A stretch of 64,000 bases of DNA from Paenibacillus marchantiophytorum (GTDB lineage: Bacteria; Bacillota; Bacilli; Paenibacillales; NBRC-103111). The DNA lies in NCBI RefSeq assembly GCF_014640555.1, contig NZ_BMHE01000032.1, positions 1 through 64,000 on the forward strand, given 5' to 3'. The first letter of the stretch is position 1; each line of letters begins with the position of its first letter. A program made the translations under genes and the position numbers. Of the stretch, positions 25,703-33,465 are shown one piece after another. The notes under the pieces were generated by a model, which was not told the DNA's origin, searched no databases, and saw only the letters and a list, made by a program, of their open reading frames with translations.

Positions 25703-26464
25703 ATGATACTAGTATCTTGGAATGTGAATGGGATAAGAGCATGTGTGAACAAAGGGTTTGTGGATTACGTTCAGCAGAAGGATGCTGATATTATTTGTCT
25801 GCAAGAAACCAAGCTGCAAGAGGGACAGATTAACCTCGAACTTGGCGAGGCGTATACACAGTACTGGAACTATGCCGTTAAGAAAGGCTACTCTGGAACA
25901 GCTGTGTTCACGAAGGTGCAGCCGATTTCCGTTCGCTATGGGATGGAAGTGGATGAAGAGCCGGAAGGGCGAATCCTGACACTGGAGTTCGAGCAATTTT
26001 ACCTAGTCACGGTATATACGCCGAATGCGAAACGCGACCTTTCGCGGTTGGACTATAGGATGGAGTGGGAAGATCGTTTCCGCAGCTATCTTCTGCAATT
26101 GGATGCTCTGAAGCCCGTTGTTGTCTGCGGAGATCTGAATGTAGCGCACAATGAAATCGATTTGAAGAATGCCAAAGGGAATCACAACAATTCTGGCTTC
26201 ACCCTCGAAGAACGCGGCAAAATGACGGAACTCTTGGCCGCTGGTTTCATCGATACATTCCGCGCTCTCTATCCGGACCGGACGGATGTCTATTCCTGGT
26301 GGTCCAACATGCCTGGGGTCCGGGCACGGAATGTCGGATGGCGCATCGATTATTTCCTTGCCTCCGAACGGCTGCGCCCTCAAATCGTAGATTCGGTCAT
26401 CGACTGCGACATCTTGGGCAGCGATCACTGCCCTGTCGTTTTAGAACTCGATTGGGCCCGATAG
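25703..26464 (+). CDS. exoA: Exodeoxyribonuclease III / AP endonuclease
   Basis: A 253-residue ExoIII/ExoA-family enzyme that cuts DNA 5' of abasic sites and trims 3' ends in base excision repair. The Mg-dependent EEP fold is complete: N7/N9 in SWNVNGIRA, the metal-binding Glu in ICLQETKL, VYTPNA, the catalytic Asp-Leu-Asn in CGDLNVAHNEIDL, and the terminal GSDHCPV His. I start at ATG 25703 (MILVSWNVNG), the family start, with AAGGGG upstream; the frame is open back to 25613 without homology. Confidence 0.95.
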   Translation: MILVSWNVNGIRACVNKGFVDYVQQKDADIICLQETKLQEGQINLELGEAYTQYWNYAVKKGYSGTAVFTKVQPISVRYGMEVDEEPEGRILTLEFEQFYLVTVYTPNAKRDLSRLDYRMEWEDRFRSYLLQLDALKPVVVCGDLNVAHNEIDLKNAKGNHNNSGFTLEERGKMTELLAAGFIDTFRALYPDRTDVYSWWSNMPGVRARNVGWRIDYFLASERLRPQIVDSVIDCDILGSDHCPVVLELDWAR

Positions 26465-26489
26465 CACCCTATATCCGCACACGCTCTAC

Positions 26490-26534
26490 ACCAAAGAGCA
26501 CCTACCACAGATTAGCGGGTAGGTGCTCTTTGGT
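26490..26534. terminator. Bidirectional terminator after exoA
   Basis: ACCAAAGAGCACCTACC pairs with GGTAGGTGCTCTTTGGT around an 11-nt loop. It is a perfect 17-bp stem shared by exoA and the converging membrane-protein gene, whose stop touches it. Confidence 0.88.
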
Positions 26535-27181
26535 CATGGATCCAACTTGCTAAACGTCTTCGTCTTGCTAATCTTCTCACAGAGGATATACATCAAAAAA
26601 TATATGGGGAATGACCACCAATAGGCCCAATGAACGAGCACATAGTAGCCTAACCATCGGAAGATAGGCTCAGCCACGAAGGAACATAAGGTGGAATAGA
26701 TAGCTGCTTTGAGGTAGGGCGACCAGCTCGGCTTCATTTGCAAAAGCACCATGACCGCAACCGGAAATAGCGAGAAATCCCATGGCACATAACTCGGAAT
26801 TGTGGGTATCGCTACCCCCGTGTAATACCAGAGCCCCATTTCACTACCAAGAAAATCCAACCATGATGAGAAAATAATCGCAAAGAAACCGACAAACAAT
26901 AATCGGCCTGTGCTGTCTTTCTTTCTATATTTGACCCAAAAGATCCAAGGAGCAATGGCTAGAACCCAAGAAAGTATAAAATCCCAATGGAGAAAGGTAT
27001 GATGATACCAATACGTTAAATATTCTTTGTTAAGATCAGCGATCTTTTTAAAAAACTCGCCGGCTTTTCGAATCTTTTCCTCGCCTTGCAAAGACCCTAT
27101 CTCCAGTTGCTCCACCCTCCTCTCCATCCTCCATAGCCTATATAGATTTCCCAATATAAGTAATTCCAATTCCGAATTCAT
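26534..27181 (-). CDS. CBO0543-type membrane protein
   Basis: A multi-helix membrane protein of the CBO0543 family, common in spore-forming Firmicutes and uncharacterised. The family core is visible as YLTYWYHHTFLHWDFILSWV, followed by IFWVKYR, the WLDFLGSEMGLWYY segment, PWDFSLFPVAVMVLLQ, and FRWLGYYVLVHWAYWWSFP. Its N-terminus carries an extra charged helix (RMERRVEQLEIGSLQGEEK). The start is unresolved: ATG 27181 is used, but the site before it is poor and the frame is open to 27229. It follows the 27242 gene closely and ends in the exoA terminator. Confidence 0.75.
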   Translation of the reverse strand: MNSELELLILGNLYRLWRMERRVEQLEIGSLQGEEKIRKAGEFFKKIADLNKEYLTYWYHHTFLHWDFILSWVLAIAPWIFWVKYRKKDSTGRLLFVGFFAIIFSSWLDFLGSEMGLWYYTGVAIPTIPSYVPWDFSLFPVAVMVLLQMKPSWSPYLKAAIYSTLCSFVAEPIFRWLGYYVLVHWAYWWSFPIYFLMYILCEKISKTKTFSKLDP

Positions 27182-27241
27182 CCCAGCAAAATGAATAAGG
27201 CTGCGGCTATTTCCTAAGGAAATAACCACACCCCTGTAAAT

Positions 27242-28381
27242 TTAGTACTCGAAGCCCCGATCATACGAAGATCGTCCCCGGCCCCGCATGTAGGATCTAA
27301 TTGCCTTATACCCATAAAAAGCAAGCAGCATAAGCTCAAGCACCCAAATAATGATTGTCGAGGTATTGCTCGGTTCAATTTGCAAATAGCTGAATTCTGC
27401 GAACTGCTTTCTCTCAAACTTATCCGCTACCATCTGCGCAACATGATCAACGATCGGCGCAAAATCTTTCCCAAAGCCCATCTCACTCAGATAGTCCTGA
27501 ACCTCGAGCTTCAGAATATCGACTTCACTCCACGAAAATGCATAAACCCATTTCATCGTTCCATCCAGCGCGGGACTGAAGCTGACAATAAAATCATTCT
27601 TGTTGCCGTTTTGCCAGCGGTCCTGAAGCGCATAGCCGTATTCTCTAGGCTTGTCCGTCCCCACATTAACGAAAATCAGATTCACTTGCTTCCAGGACCG
27701 CGTCTTCCCCGGATGATCCGGATCAGGTATATCTTTATTCAGCTTCGTATTCCAAGCAGCCAGGATATCCAAGGCTCTATCTTTGTTAGGAACAGCGCCG
27801 ACGATACGATCGACTTTAATTAAATCTCTCACATAACCTGGATACGAGGGTAGATCAGTATAGTCTTTGGGATCAAGCTCTGTGTGTTTAAAAAGACTAT
27901 ACGATCCCTTCACCTTATTGGTGTAGATATGTGTAGAAGCTGACGGCATGCCTAGCGGAAAATATTTGGCCAGATCAGCTGTCGAATTAGGAAAGCGATC
28001 ATTGAAATCAACCTTCCCATCCAAGGATTCGTCGACGGTCATCCAGCCGTTGTCCGAGGTCTGAATTTTGTTCTTCGCCTCGTGGTGTTCCCAATGCCCG
28101 CGGTCCTTGGTGCAGCTCTTGCGGCCATGGCTGTCCGTCTCGCAATCTTCCTTGCCCGGAATCCACTCATCCCATTCCTCTTTATGCTCCCAGCCTGTAA
28201 TCGAACCCGACCAGACTTCCTGATCCAGTGTTCGCCAGTAATAATCCGCTGCAATCACACCGCCAAAGATGAGAGTTGCCACAACCGTAACCCAGACCAA
28301 GCGCCACCATCTTCTGCCCAAAAATAGTTCAATCGCAAAACCGACGATCAGAACAAGAAAGAACGCTGCCCAGTATGCCAT
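27242..28381 (-). CDS. Membrane protein paired with LemA-like gene
   Basis: A 379-residue protein with two N-terminal helices (about 3-20 and 28-46), a large soluble domain of about 280 residues, and one C-terminal helix (about 343-362) followed by an Arg/Gly/Tyr-rich tail. The soluble part contains a Cys pair (DCETDSHGRKSCTKD) that could be a disulfide, and many His/Trp residues near HWEHHEAKN. I do not recognise a named family. GAGGTAG overlaps the stop of the LemA-like gene 3 bp upstream, so the two are translationally coupled. A joint envelope complex is a reasonable inference. Confidence 0.7.
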   Translation of the reverse strand: MAYWAAFFLVLIVGFAIELFLGRRWWRLVWVTVVATLIFGGVIAADYYWRTLDQEVWSGSITGWEHKEEWDEWIPGKEDCETDSHGRKSCTKDRGHWEHHEAKNKIQTSDNGWMTVDESLDGKVDFNDRFPNSTADLAKYFPLGMPSASTHIYTNKVKGSYSLFKHTELDPKDYTDLPSYPGYVRDLIKVDRIVGAVPNKDRALDILAAWNTKLNKDIPDPDHPGKTRSWKQVNLIFVNVGTDKPREYGYALQDRWQNGNKNDFIVSFSPALDGTMKWVYAFSWSEVDILKLEVQDYLSEMGFGKDFAPIVDHVAQMVADKFERKQFAEFSYLQIEPSNTSTIIIWVLELMLLAFYGYKAIRSYMRGRGRSSYDRGFEY

Positions 28382-28384
28382 CTG

Positions 28385-28939
28385 CTACCTCAGCTTTACT
28401 TCATTATCTTTGCCGGTTTGATAAGCGTCACTCGTTCGCTCCGATGTAATGATGAATTTATCCGCATCCATCGTTTGAAAATGAAAAATACTGTTCATCA
28501 GGACATGTTTGCGAATATGCGTATTATATTCCCGCACCAGATCTGCGATTTTCTTCTGATTCCTATCGAATTCTGTACGCCCTGCGGAAATTTCATTTTG
28601 AAGCTTGGCATACAAATCTTTGTTCATGGTAGGATTCTGTTCCTGCACGATCTTGAAGAGAGCCCCTGTATCGTTGTAACGCCCTGCAATCAAATCGGTA
28701 TATACCTTTTTGATATCATCGGCTTGCATATCTGTGACTTGCGCCATTTCCTTAAATCGTTTCCACATATTATCGTAGTTCGATTTATTCGATACGTGCT
28801 GCGCTTTAATTTGCTCATCTAGGGCAATTGCCGTATTGCGATGGGACCATAACATAGCTGCACTAATAATCGCAATCAGCAGGAAGATCCCCACAAAACC
28901 CAAACAACCGATAACCATAATACTGCTTTTATTCCGCAT
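28385..28939 (-). CDS. LemA-like membrane protein
   Basis: A 184-residue protein with an N-terminal membrane helix (about 7-29) followed by a long helical domain. The pattern of an extracytoplasmic four-helix bundle with a late VREYNTHIRK motif is that of LemA-family proteins, whose function is unknown. The usual post-motif segment (FPxxxxA) is replaced by HVLMNSIFHFQTMDADKF, so it is a divergent member. GAGGGG precedes the ATG at 28939. It forms an operon with the 27242 gene. Confidence 0.68.
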   Translation of the reverse strand: MRNKSSIMVIGCLGFVGIFLLIAIISAAMLWSHRNTAIALDEQIKAQHVSNKSNYDNMWKRFKEMAQVTDMQADDIKKVYTDLIAGRYNDTGALFKIVQEQNPTMNKDLYAKLQNEISAGRTEFDRNQKKIADLVREYNTHIRKHVLMNSIFHFQTMDADKFIITSERTSDAYQTGKDNEVKLR

Positions 28940-29046
28940 GACTAGAGACCCCTCTGTATAAAATTTCCACTGACACCTATCATTCTAGCATAATCTTTGA
29001 CAGGATTGATCAAAATTCCACAAAGTTTTTAGCGCCCTCTTCATAC

Positions 29047-29096
29047 CAAAAAAGGGCTGCAGCAGCTTGCGCCGACAGGCGAACTGCTACAACCCT
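29047..29096 (-). terminator. Terminator of the SRPBCC gene
   Basis: On the minus strand AGGGTTGTAGCAG pairs with CTGCTGCAGCCCT, with an inner CGCC/GGCG stem, followed by TTTTTT. It lies 19 bp after the stop. Confidence 0.85.
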
Positions 29097-29114
29097 CATG
29101 TTACATAGGACCGC

Positions 29115-29564
29115 TTACCAACCGAAATCGAGAGTCTTCCCCGTTTCCACGTAACTCTTAATATTGCTCAGAATCATCGGCCAACTGGACTGGGTGCTTT
29201 CATAAGATGGATGATTGGCCGGCCATTGATCATTCACCAGCGTAAGCTTCGTGCAATTGCCAACGACATCCAACGTAAGCGTCACTCTTGTTTCCAGCTC
29301 TGTGTGATTCTCCCGATAAGACGGCCCTGGATGCTCCGTATAGCTCATGCTTTTATTCGTCTCAAAAGCCAATACGGTTCCATAAACATGCACGGTTTCA
29401 TCCCCCTCATTGCCCGGTCCCACATACGAATAAGGAGCTCCGATTTCGAAGGTAGAGTTCAACACGCTGCCAAAAAAGATCGCTTTGGTCGCTTCCGGCT
29501 CAATGAATACCTTCCATACAGCCTCTGGATTCGCATTGATATAAAATTCATATTTAAGATCCAT
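29115..29564 (-). CDS. SRPBCC (AHSA1-like) domain protein
   Basis: A 149-residue single-domain protein of the START/Bet v1-like AHSA1 family, which forms a hydrophobic ligand cavity. Seen are the opening MDLKYEFYINANPEAVWKVF, the helix with EPEATKAIFFGS, the GPGNEG and VYGTVLAFETNKSMSYTEHP strands, and the closing helix SSWPMILSNIKSYVETG. ATG 29564 has GGAGGAG 7 nt upstream; the frame is open to 29624. It is divergent from the AraC-type gene at 29694 with a 129-bp shared interval, so that regulator may control it. Confidence 0.85.
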   Translation of the reverse strand: MDLKYEFYINANPEAVWKVFIEPEATKAIFFGSVLNSTFEIGAPYSYVGPGNEGDETVHVYGTVLAFETNKSMSYTEHPGPSYRENHTELETRVTLTLDVVGNCTKLTLVNDQWPANHPSYESTQSSWPMILSNIKSYVETGKTLDFGW

Positions 29565-29693
29565 TTCTACTCCTCCATTTATCGCTATTTCATTGCATAA
29601 ATCTTGCCGAACTGCTAGTCTCAATAGTAGCGTAGAGCGATTGGAATGTATTGTAAAAACGCGACAAATCCATCACCGTTTGGAGGCGTGATT

Positions 29694-30515
29694 ATGACAT
29701 CTCATGTACATCGAACCGATAAGGGTATTCTGCAAGCTGAGGCCGGCAAGCACAAATTCTCCCTCAACCGATATCAGCCTTCCCCAGATTTGGCCTTATA
29801 TATCGAGCATTATTGGGTAGTGCGGTGGGACTTACGAGGACAAGATCCCTACCGACAAGTCATTCTATCTTATCCCAACGTGAATATCTCATTCGAACAA
29901 GAGCAGCAGGGCATTTATGCCGGTGTGTACGGTGTTCCCAAAACAACCTATGCTCGCCTTTTACAAGATACCGGCATCGTGTTTGGCGTTAAATTCCACC
30001 CTGGCGGCTTTTATCCGTTCTGGAAACAACCGGTCTCCTTGCTTACTGGCGAGATCCTTTCCATACAGGAAGCTTTTGGCGTTGAAACAATCGATATGAC
30101 CCATATGATGTTTGCCATGGAGCATGGCGAGGATATGATCCCCTTGGTGGAACAATTTCTGCGGGATCGCCTCCCAGAGCCAGACGAACAAGTGGCTCTG
30201 ATTCGTCGAATTGTACAAGCAGCAATTACGAACAAGGAGATTCTCCAAGTCGAGGATATGGCTCACACCTTTGGCATCAACAAGCGGACGCTTCAGCGCC
30301 TTTTCAACCGTTATGTCGGTGTAAGTCCTAAGTGGGTCATTGGACGGTATCGGCTGCAGGAAGCTGCTGAACTGATGGAAAAAGGCAGTATGCCCGACTG
30401 GTCCAAGCTATCGCAGGATTTGGGCTACTATGACCAAGCACACTTCATTAAGACCTTCAAGTCCATGATTGGCAAATCTCCCGAGGAGTATGTAAAATCG
30501 CTGGGTGGGGTTTAG
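29694..30515 (+). CDS. AraC-family regulator with DUF6597-like sensor
   Basis: A 273-residue regulator. The N-terminal domain (about 15-165, RYQPSPDLALYIEHYWVVRW, then VILSYPNVNISFE and GVKFHPGGFYPFW) is of the kind found in many Gram-positive AraC proteins, annotated DUF6597. The C-terminal AraC helix-turn-helix includes VEDMAHTFGINKRTLQRLFN, then YVGVSPKWVIGRYRLQEA, and DLGYYDQAHFIKTFKSMIGK. ATG 29694 follows GGAGGCG. It is divergent from the SRPBCC gene, the probable target. Confidence 0.88.
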   Translation: MTSHVHRTDKGILQAEAGKHKFSLNRYQPSPDLALYIEHYWVVRWDLRGQDPYRQVILSYPNVNISFEQEQQGIYAGVYGVPKTTYARLLQDTGIVFGVKFHPGGFYPFWKQPVSLLTGEILSIQEAFGVETIDMTHMMFAMEHGEDMIPLVEQFLRDRLPEPDEQVALIRRIVQAAITNKEILQVEDMAHTFGINKRTLQRLFNRYVGVSPKWVIGRYRLQEAAELMEKGSMPDWSKLSQDLGYYDQAHFIKTFKSMIGKSPEEYVKSLGGV

Positions 30516-30533
30516 CATCCATGCTGTTCGCAA

Positions 30534-30577
30534 AGAAAAGCAGCCCGAACTCGAAGGAGTGATCGGACTGCTTTTTA
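30534..30577 (+). terminator. Terminator of the AraC gene
   Basis: AAAAGCAG(C)CCGA pairs with TCGG(A)CTGCTTTTT, followed by more T residues. Confidence 0.82.
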
Positions 30578-30699
30578 TTATTATTATTTAAATCCTAACA
30601 TTTAGAGGTTATGGAATCCGTTATTTGATTGAGAAAAATGCTAAAATAACATAGTTTAGGAAATACTGTTCTCATCGTTACCTAATAGAGTTCATAAAT

Positions 30700-30729
30700 C
30701 ATAAGCTTCGCACAATAATAGTTGTTCGA
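30700..30729 (+). repeat. Left recombinase-like core site, 30-bp inverted copy
   Basis: Thirty bases that recur exactly, in reverse complement, at 31815-31844. The inner part is itself an imperfect palindrome: arms TTCGCACAA and TTGTTCGA around a 6-bp centre TAATAG, the geometry of a tyrosine-recombinase core site (two roughly 9-11-bp arms, 6-8-bp crossover). It lies 107 bp beyond the recombinase stop codon. Confidence 0.82.
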
Positions 30730-30836
30730 CAAATTTCCGCTAAATCCTACTTAAAACTCTTTTATTCTACAATTTATGTATCTTCTGTATTATAGTAAAT
30801 AGAGCTACATAATACAAGGTTACTAGGAAATTATTA

Positions 30837-31787
30837 CTACAGACTATCTTTTAAATAGTCCTCTACGAAGTCTGGGGCTGCTTTGGTGATTTGTTGCACG
30901 GTATGAAGATAGCGTTGAGTCGTATTAATATGCGTATGTCCGAGTGACTCTTGCACTTGTTGTAATGTTGCGCCGCGAAGTAGGGCTAGAGTAGCATTCG
31001 TGTGTCTAAGCCAATGAGGGGTGACCTTTTTCTCGATATTGCTCTGTTCACGAGCTTTCTTGATAATCTGTTCGACAAGCCTGACTGACATTGGAAAGAC
31101 CCTTTGAGGGGCAGGTATGAACTTTTCCGAAAGATATTGGAAATGCTCTGTGAATAGCTTCCAAAGCATTTGTGGAATCTTTACCTCTCGTTCTTTCCCC
31201 CCTTTTCCGGTAATGGTTAGCCACATCGATGTTTCCTCGGGGTCGGTATGGAAATTCCCTCTTTCAATTGAAATGAGTTCAGATACACGCAATCCAAGCA
31301 TAACGAGCGTTGCCCCAATTAAATAATTTCTAGGTCCTTGATGCTTCAATTGATCGAGCAGAGCAACCACTTCCCTCTTGGTTAAGTAGTTATTTCTGCT
31401 GTTAATTGGGATTTTTGGCGTCTGTATGCAGGTCATCGGGTTAATCGCGAAAATTTTGATGTTCGGATCACTCCCCCATTTGTAAAGAGAGCGCAGTGGC
31501 GCTAAGTGAATGGCGATAGTAGCTGGCGCTTTAGGTCTATCCTGCTCTGAGAAAAGCCCCTCGATCAACCCAATTCTATATACTTCAACCTCTCTCCAGG
31601 TAACTTCAGTTAGGGACTTATCGCCTATGAAATTTCGGAACTTGTTAATTGCACTTTGATAATTCCTGATGGTGTATTTGGACCTCTGACAGGTTGCAAA
31701 AAACATTTGTACGATTTGGTCGTCAGAAAATATGTGATGATTATCCGCCAGAATAGAGACTTGAACTAGGCCAGACTGCGTTGCCAT
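30837..31787 (-). CDS. Tyrosine recombinase (XerC/D-like integrase)
   Basis: Site-specific recombinase of about 316 residues. The N-terminal SAM-like DNA-binding domain (TCQRSKYTIRNYQSAINKFR) is followed by the catalytic domain with the complete set: Arg I in LGLRVSEL, Lys in TGKGGKERE, H-x-x-R in HWLRHTNA, the second His in LGHTHINTTQ and the nucleophile in RYLHTV. It is the size of XerC/D or Tn554-type enzymes, not of large phage integrases. I start at ATG 31787 with AAGGAGGAG upstream; a longer open frame would run through the right 30-bp site and is unlikely to be coding. The gene is bracketed by two inverted core-like sites, so it can be predicted to invert or excise its own segment. No dif-like context or other mobile genes are seen. 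Confidence 0.92.
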   Translation of the reverse strand: MATQSGLVQVSILADNHHIFSDDQIVQMFFATCQRSKYTIRNYQSAINKFRNFIGDKSLTEVTWREVEVYRIGLIEGLFSEQDRPKAPATIAIHLAPLRSLYKWGSDPNIKIFAINPMTCIQTPKIPINSRNNYLTKREVVALLDQLKHQGPRNYLIGATLVMLGLRVSELISIERGNFHTDPEETSMWLTITGKGGKEREVKIPQMLWKLFTEHFQYLSEKFIPAPQRVFPMSVRLVEQIIKKAREQSNIEKKVTPHWLRHTNATLALLRGATLQQVQESLGHTHINTTQRYLHTVQQITKAAPDFVEDYLKDSL

Positions 31788-31814
31788 GAGTGCTTTTTCT
31801 CCTCCTTGTATCAT

Positions 31815-31844
31815 TCGAACAACTATTATTGTGCGAAGCTTATG
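31815..31844 (-). repeat. Right recombinase-like core site, 30-bp inverted copy
   Basis: Exact reverse complement of 30700-30729. It lies 27 bp upstream of the recombinase start codon and just ahead of its ribosome binding site, so recombination here would separate the gene from any promoter further right. Confidence 0.82.
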
Positions 31845-32001
31845 TTTCGAAAGCGAAAGAAGGAAGCACCCCATCAAGCCTTATTTCGACAGCTTTTCCC
31901 ATACCCATTATTGGAAATGTGTCTGCAAGTGATTAACGCTTAGTTAATTGTATAGTTGTAACGCATTATTGTCCAAGTTCTCATAGGACCAAATGAGGTG
32001 A
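31845..32001. other. Interval between recombinase site and HD-GYP gene
   Basis: 157 bp with no gene. It includes a TTCG-AAAG-CGAA mini-palindrome next to the right core site and should hold the promoter of the HD-GYP gene, which I could not fix. Confidence 0.4.
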
Positions 32002-32604
32002 ATGATTGTAGACAACATGTTGTTTTATGGAAAAATGCGCCTTTTAGCGGAGAAGGATATCCAGACTTACCAGCATAGTTTAAGGGTCGGGGCATTGTGC
32101 AGACGAATGGCCCTTCATTTACATTTGGACAAGAAGCAGACTCTTCAATTGGTACAGGGAGGATGCCTGCATGATATTGGCAAAGTAGGTATTCCAGATG
32201 AAATCCTCAATAAAAGTTCAGCACTTACAGCAAAAGAGTGGGAGTTCATGCGGCTGCACCCCTCAATCGGCATGCAGATGATGCAGGAACATGTGCATAC
32301 CAATAAGGAGATTATGGAGATTATTCATTTTCATCATGAGCGGTGGAATGGTGAAGGGTATCCGAATGGTTTAAAAGGCGAGGAAATTCCTATTTTCGCG
32401 CGAATTTGCGCCATTATCGATACGTTCGACAGTATGGTTTCGGACCGGCCTTATCGCAAAGGCCTATCCTTCGAAGCTGCCGAACAAGAGCTCCTGCTCC
32501 ATAGCGGGAAACAGTTTGACTCTTATCTTGTAGATTTATTTCTAAAATCGTTTCATTCAATTGGAGAAGAGAAGCCTGTCGCAGATCATTTTAGAAGATC
32601 ATGA
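32002..32604 (+). CDS. HD-GYP domain phosphodiesterase-like protein
   Basis: A stand-alone HD-GYP protein of 200 residues; this family hydrolyses c-di-GMP or related cyclic nucleotides. The metal site is present: HSLRVG, then H57-D58 in CLHDIGKVGIP, LHPSIG, IIHFHHERWNGEGYPNGLKG (complete GYP motif) and DTFDSMVSDRPYRK. There is no receiver or sensor domain, so it must be regulated in trans or be constitutive. ATG 32002 abuts GAGGTGA; the next Met (32017) is an alternative start. Confidence 0.9.
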   Translation: MIVDNMLFYGKMRLLAEKDIQTYQHSLRVGALCRRMALHLHLDKKQTLQLVQGGCLHDIGKVGIPDEILNKSSALTAKEWEFMRLHPSIGMQMMQEHVHTNKEIMEIIHFHHERWNGEGYPNGLKGEEIPIFARICAIIDTFDSMVSDRPYRKGLSFEAAEQELLLHSGKQFDSYLVDLFLKSFHSIGEEKPVADHFRRS

Positions 32605-32637
32605 AGACCAGTGAACGACCTTGAGTAATCCAAAACA

Positions 32638-32672
32638 AAAGGCATCTACCTTATCCTAGGAAGATGCCTTCT
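32638..32672. terminator. Terminator after the HD-GYP gene
   Basis: AAGGCATCT(A)CCT pairs with AGG(A)AGATGCCTT around TATCCT. A-runs lie on the left and TTCTAT on the right, so it is moderate for plus-strand termination. Confidence 0.7.
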
Positions 32673-32799
32673 ATGCGCTCACTCCCTTTCTCAGCCTTGA
32701 GACGGAGCCGCTCCCCATCAAAAGTCGGTTTAAGCAGCGGCTCCCCCATGCTAAGATCAGCTTAGAAACATTTTTCAACGAATGGGGATGATACGAGTC

Positions 32800-33465
32800 A
32801 TGAAAGAAAGAAATACGGGTCGTAAATGGGCATTTGGCATTTTGGCTTTTTTTGCTGTGGCTATCAGTTTGTATGCATTAATTCTATATGGGCTGCCAGA
32901 TGGGCTCCGCAAGCAGATGTTCGTAACCGATAAAGGCCCTCTCCCGGAATTATGGTATAAAATTCTATGGGCGCATGCAGTTTCCGCAGGTCTCGCTCTT
33001 GGTATTGGGTGGATCCAGTTCATCAAGCGCTTGCGCCAAAGCATGCCCAATCTTCACCGCTCCATCGGCTATCTGTACACAGTGCTCATCACCGTTGCAG
33101 GCCTTACTGGCCTGTATCTCGCTTTCTATGCGAACGGCGGCTGGATCGGTCGAATCGGTTTCGGGATGCTTTCGCTGATGTGGCTATACACCCTTTACCA
33201 TAGCCTGCGCAGCATCATTGTCCTTCGCAACCCCATTGCACACGGCAATTGGATGATCCGCAACTACGCGCTTTCTTGCGCGGCAATTACGCTGCGAATT
33301 TATATCCCTCTTGCAGTTGTTCTCTTCGGTGTGACCGATACGAATGATTCATTCATCGTAATCGCTTGGCTTTGCTGGATTCCGAATTTGCTATTCGCTC
33401 ACTGGCTCATCAATCGCCGAATGGCTAGACCAGCTTATAAATCAACGTACCAAAGGCCTGTATAA
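32800..33465 (+). CDS. DUF2306 membrane protein
   Basis: An integral membrane protein of about 221 residues with six to seven helices. The family pattern is recognisable: a first helix, ILWAHAVSAGLALGIGWIQF, then LHRSIGYLYTVLITVAGLTGLYL, FGMLSLMWLYTL and HGNWMIRNYALSCAAITLRI. The conserved His residues in WAHA, LHRSIG and HGNWMIRN resemble haem or quinone ligands, as in other DUF2306/DUF420-like proteins, but no function is established. I use ATG 32800; two Mets up to 32782 are possible. Its last 41 bp overlap the 3' end of the converging GH13 gene. Confidence 0.82.
   Translation: MKERNTGRKWAFGILAFFAVAISLYALILYGLPDGLRKQMFVTDKGPLPELWYKILWAHAVSAGLALGIGWIQFIKRLRQSMPNLHRSIGYLYTVLITVAGLTGLYLAFYANGGWIGRIGFGMLSLMWLYTLYHSLRSIIVLRNPIAHGNWMIRNYALSCAAITLRIYIPLAVVLFGVTDTNDSFIVIAWLCWIPNLLFAHWLINRRMARPAYKSTYQRPV

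Noticed and set aside
30837..31787. Chromosomal XerC/XerD housekeeping role for the recombinase
   Set aside because: No usual xer neighbourhood (topA, codV, clp genes) and it is bracketed by its own inverted sites, unlike housekeeping Xer genes.
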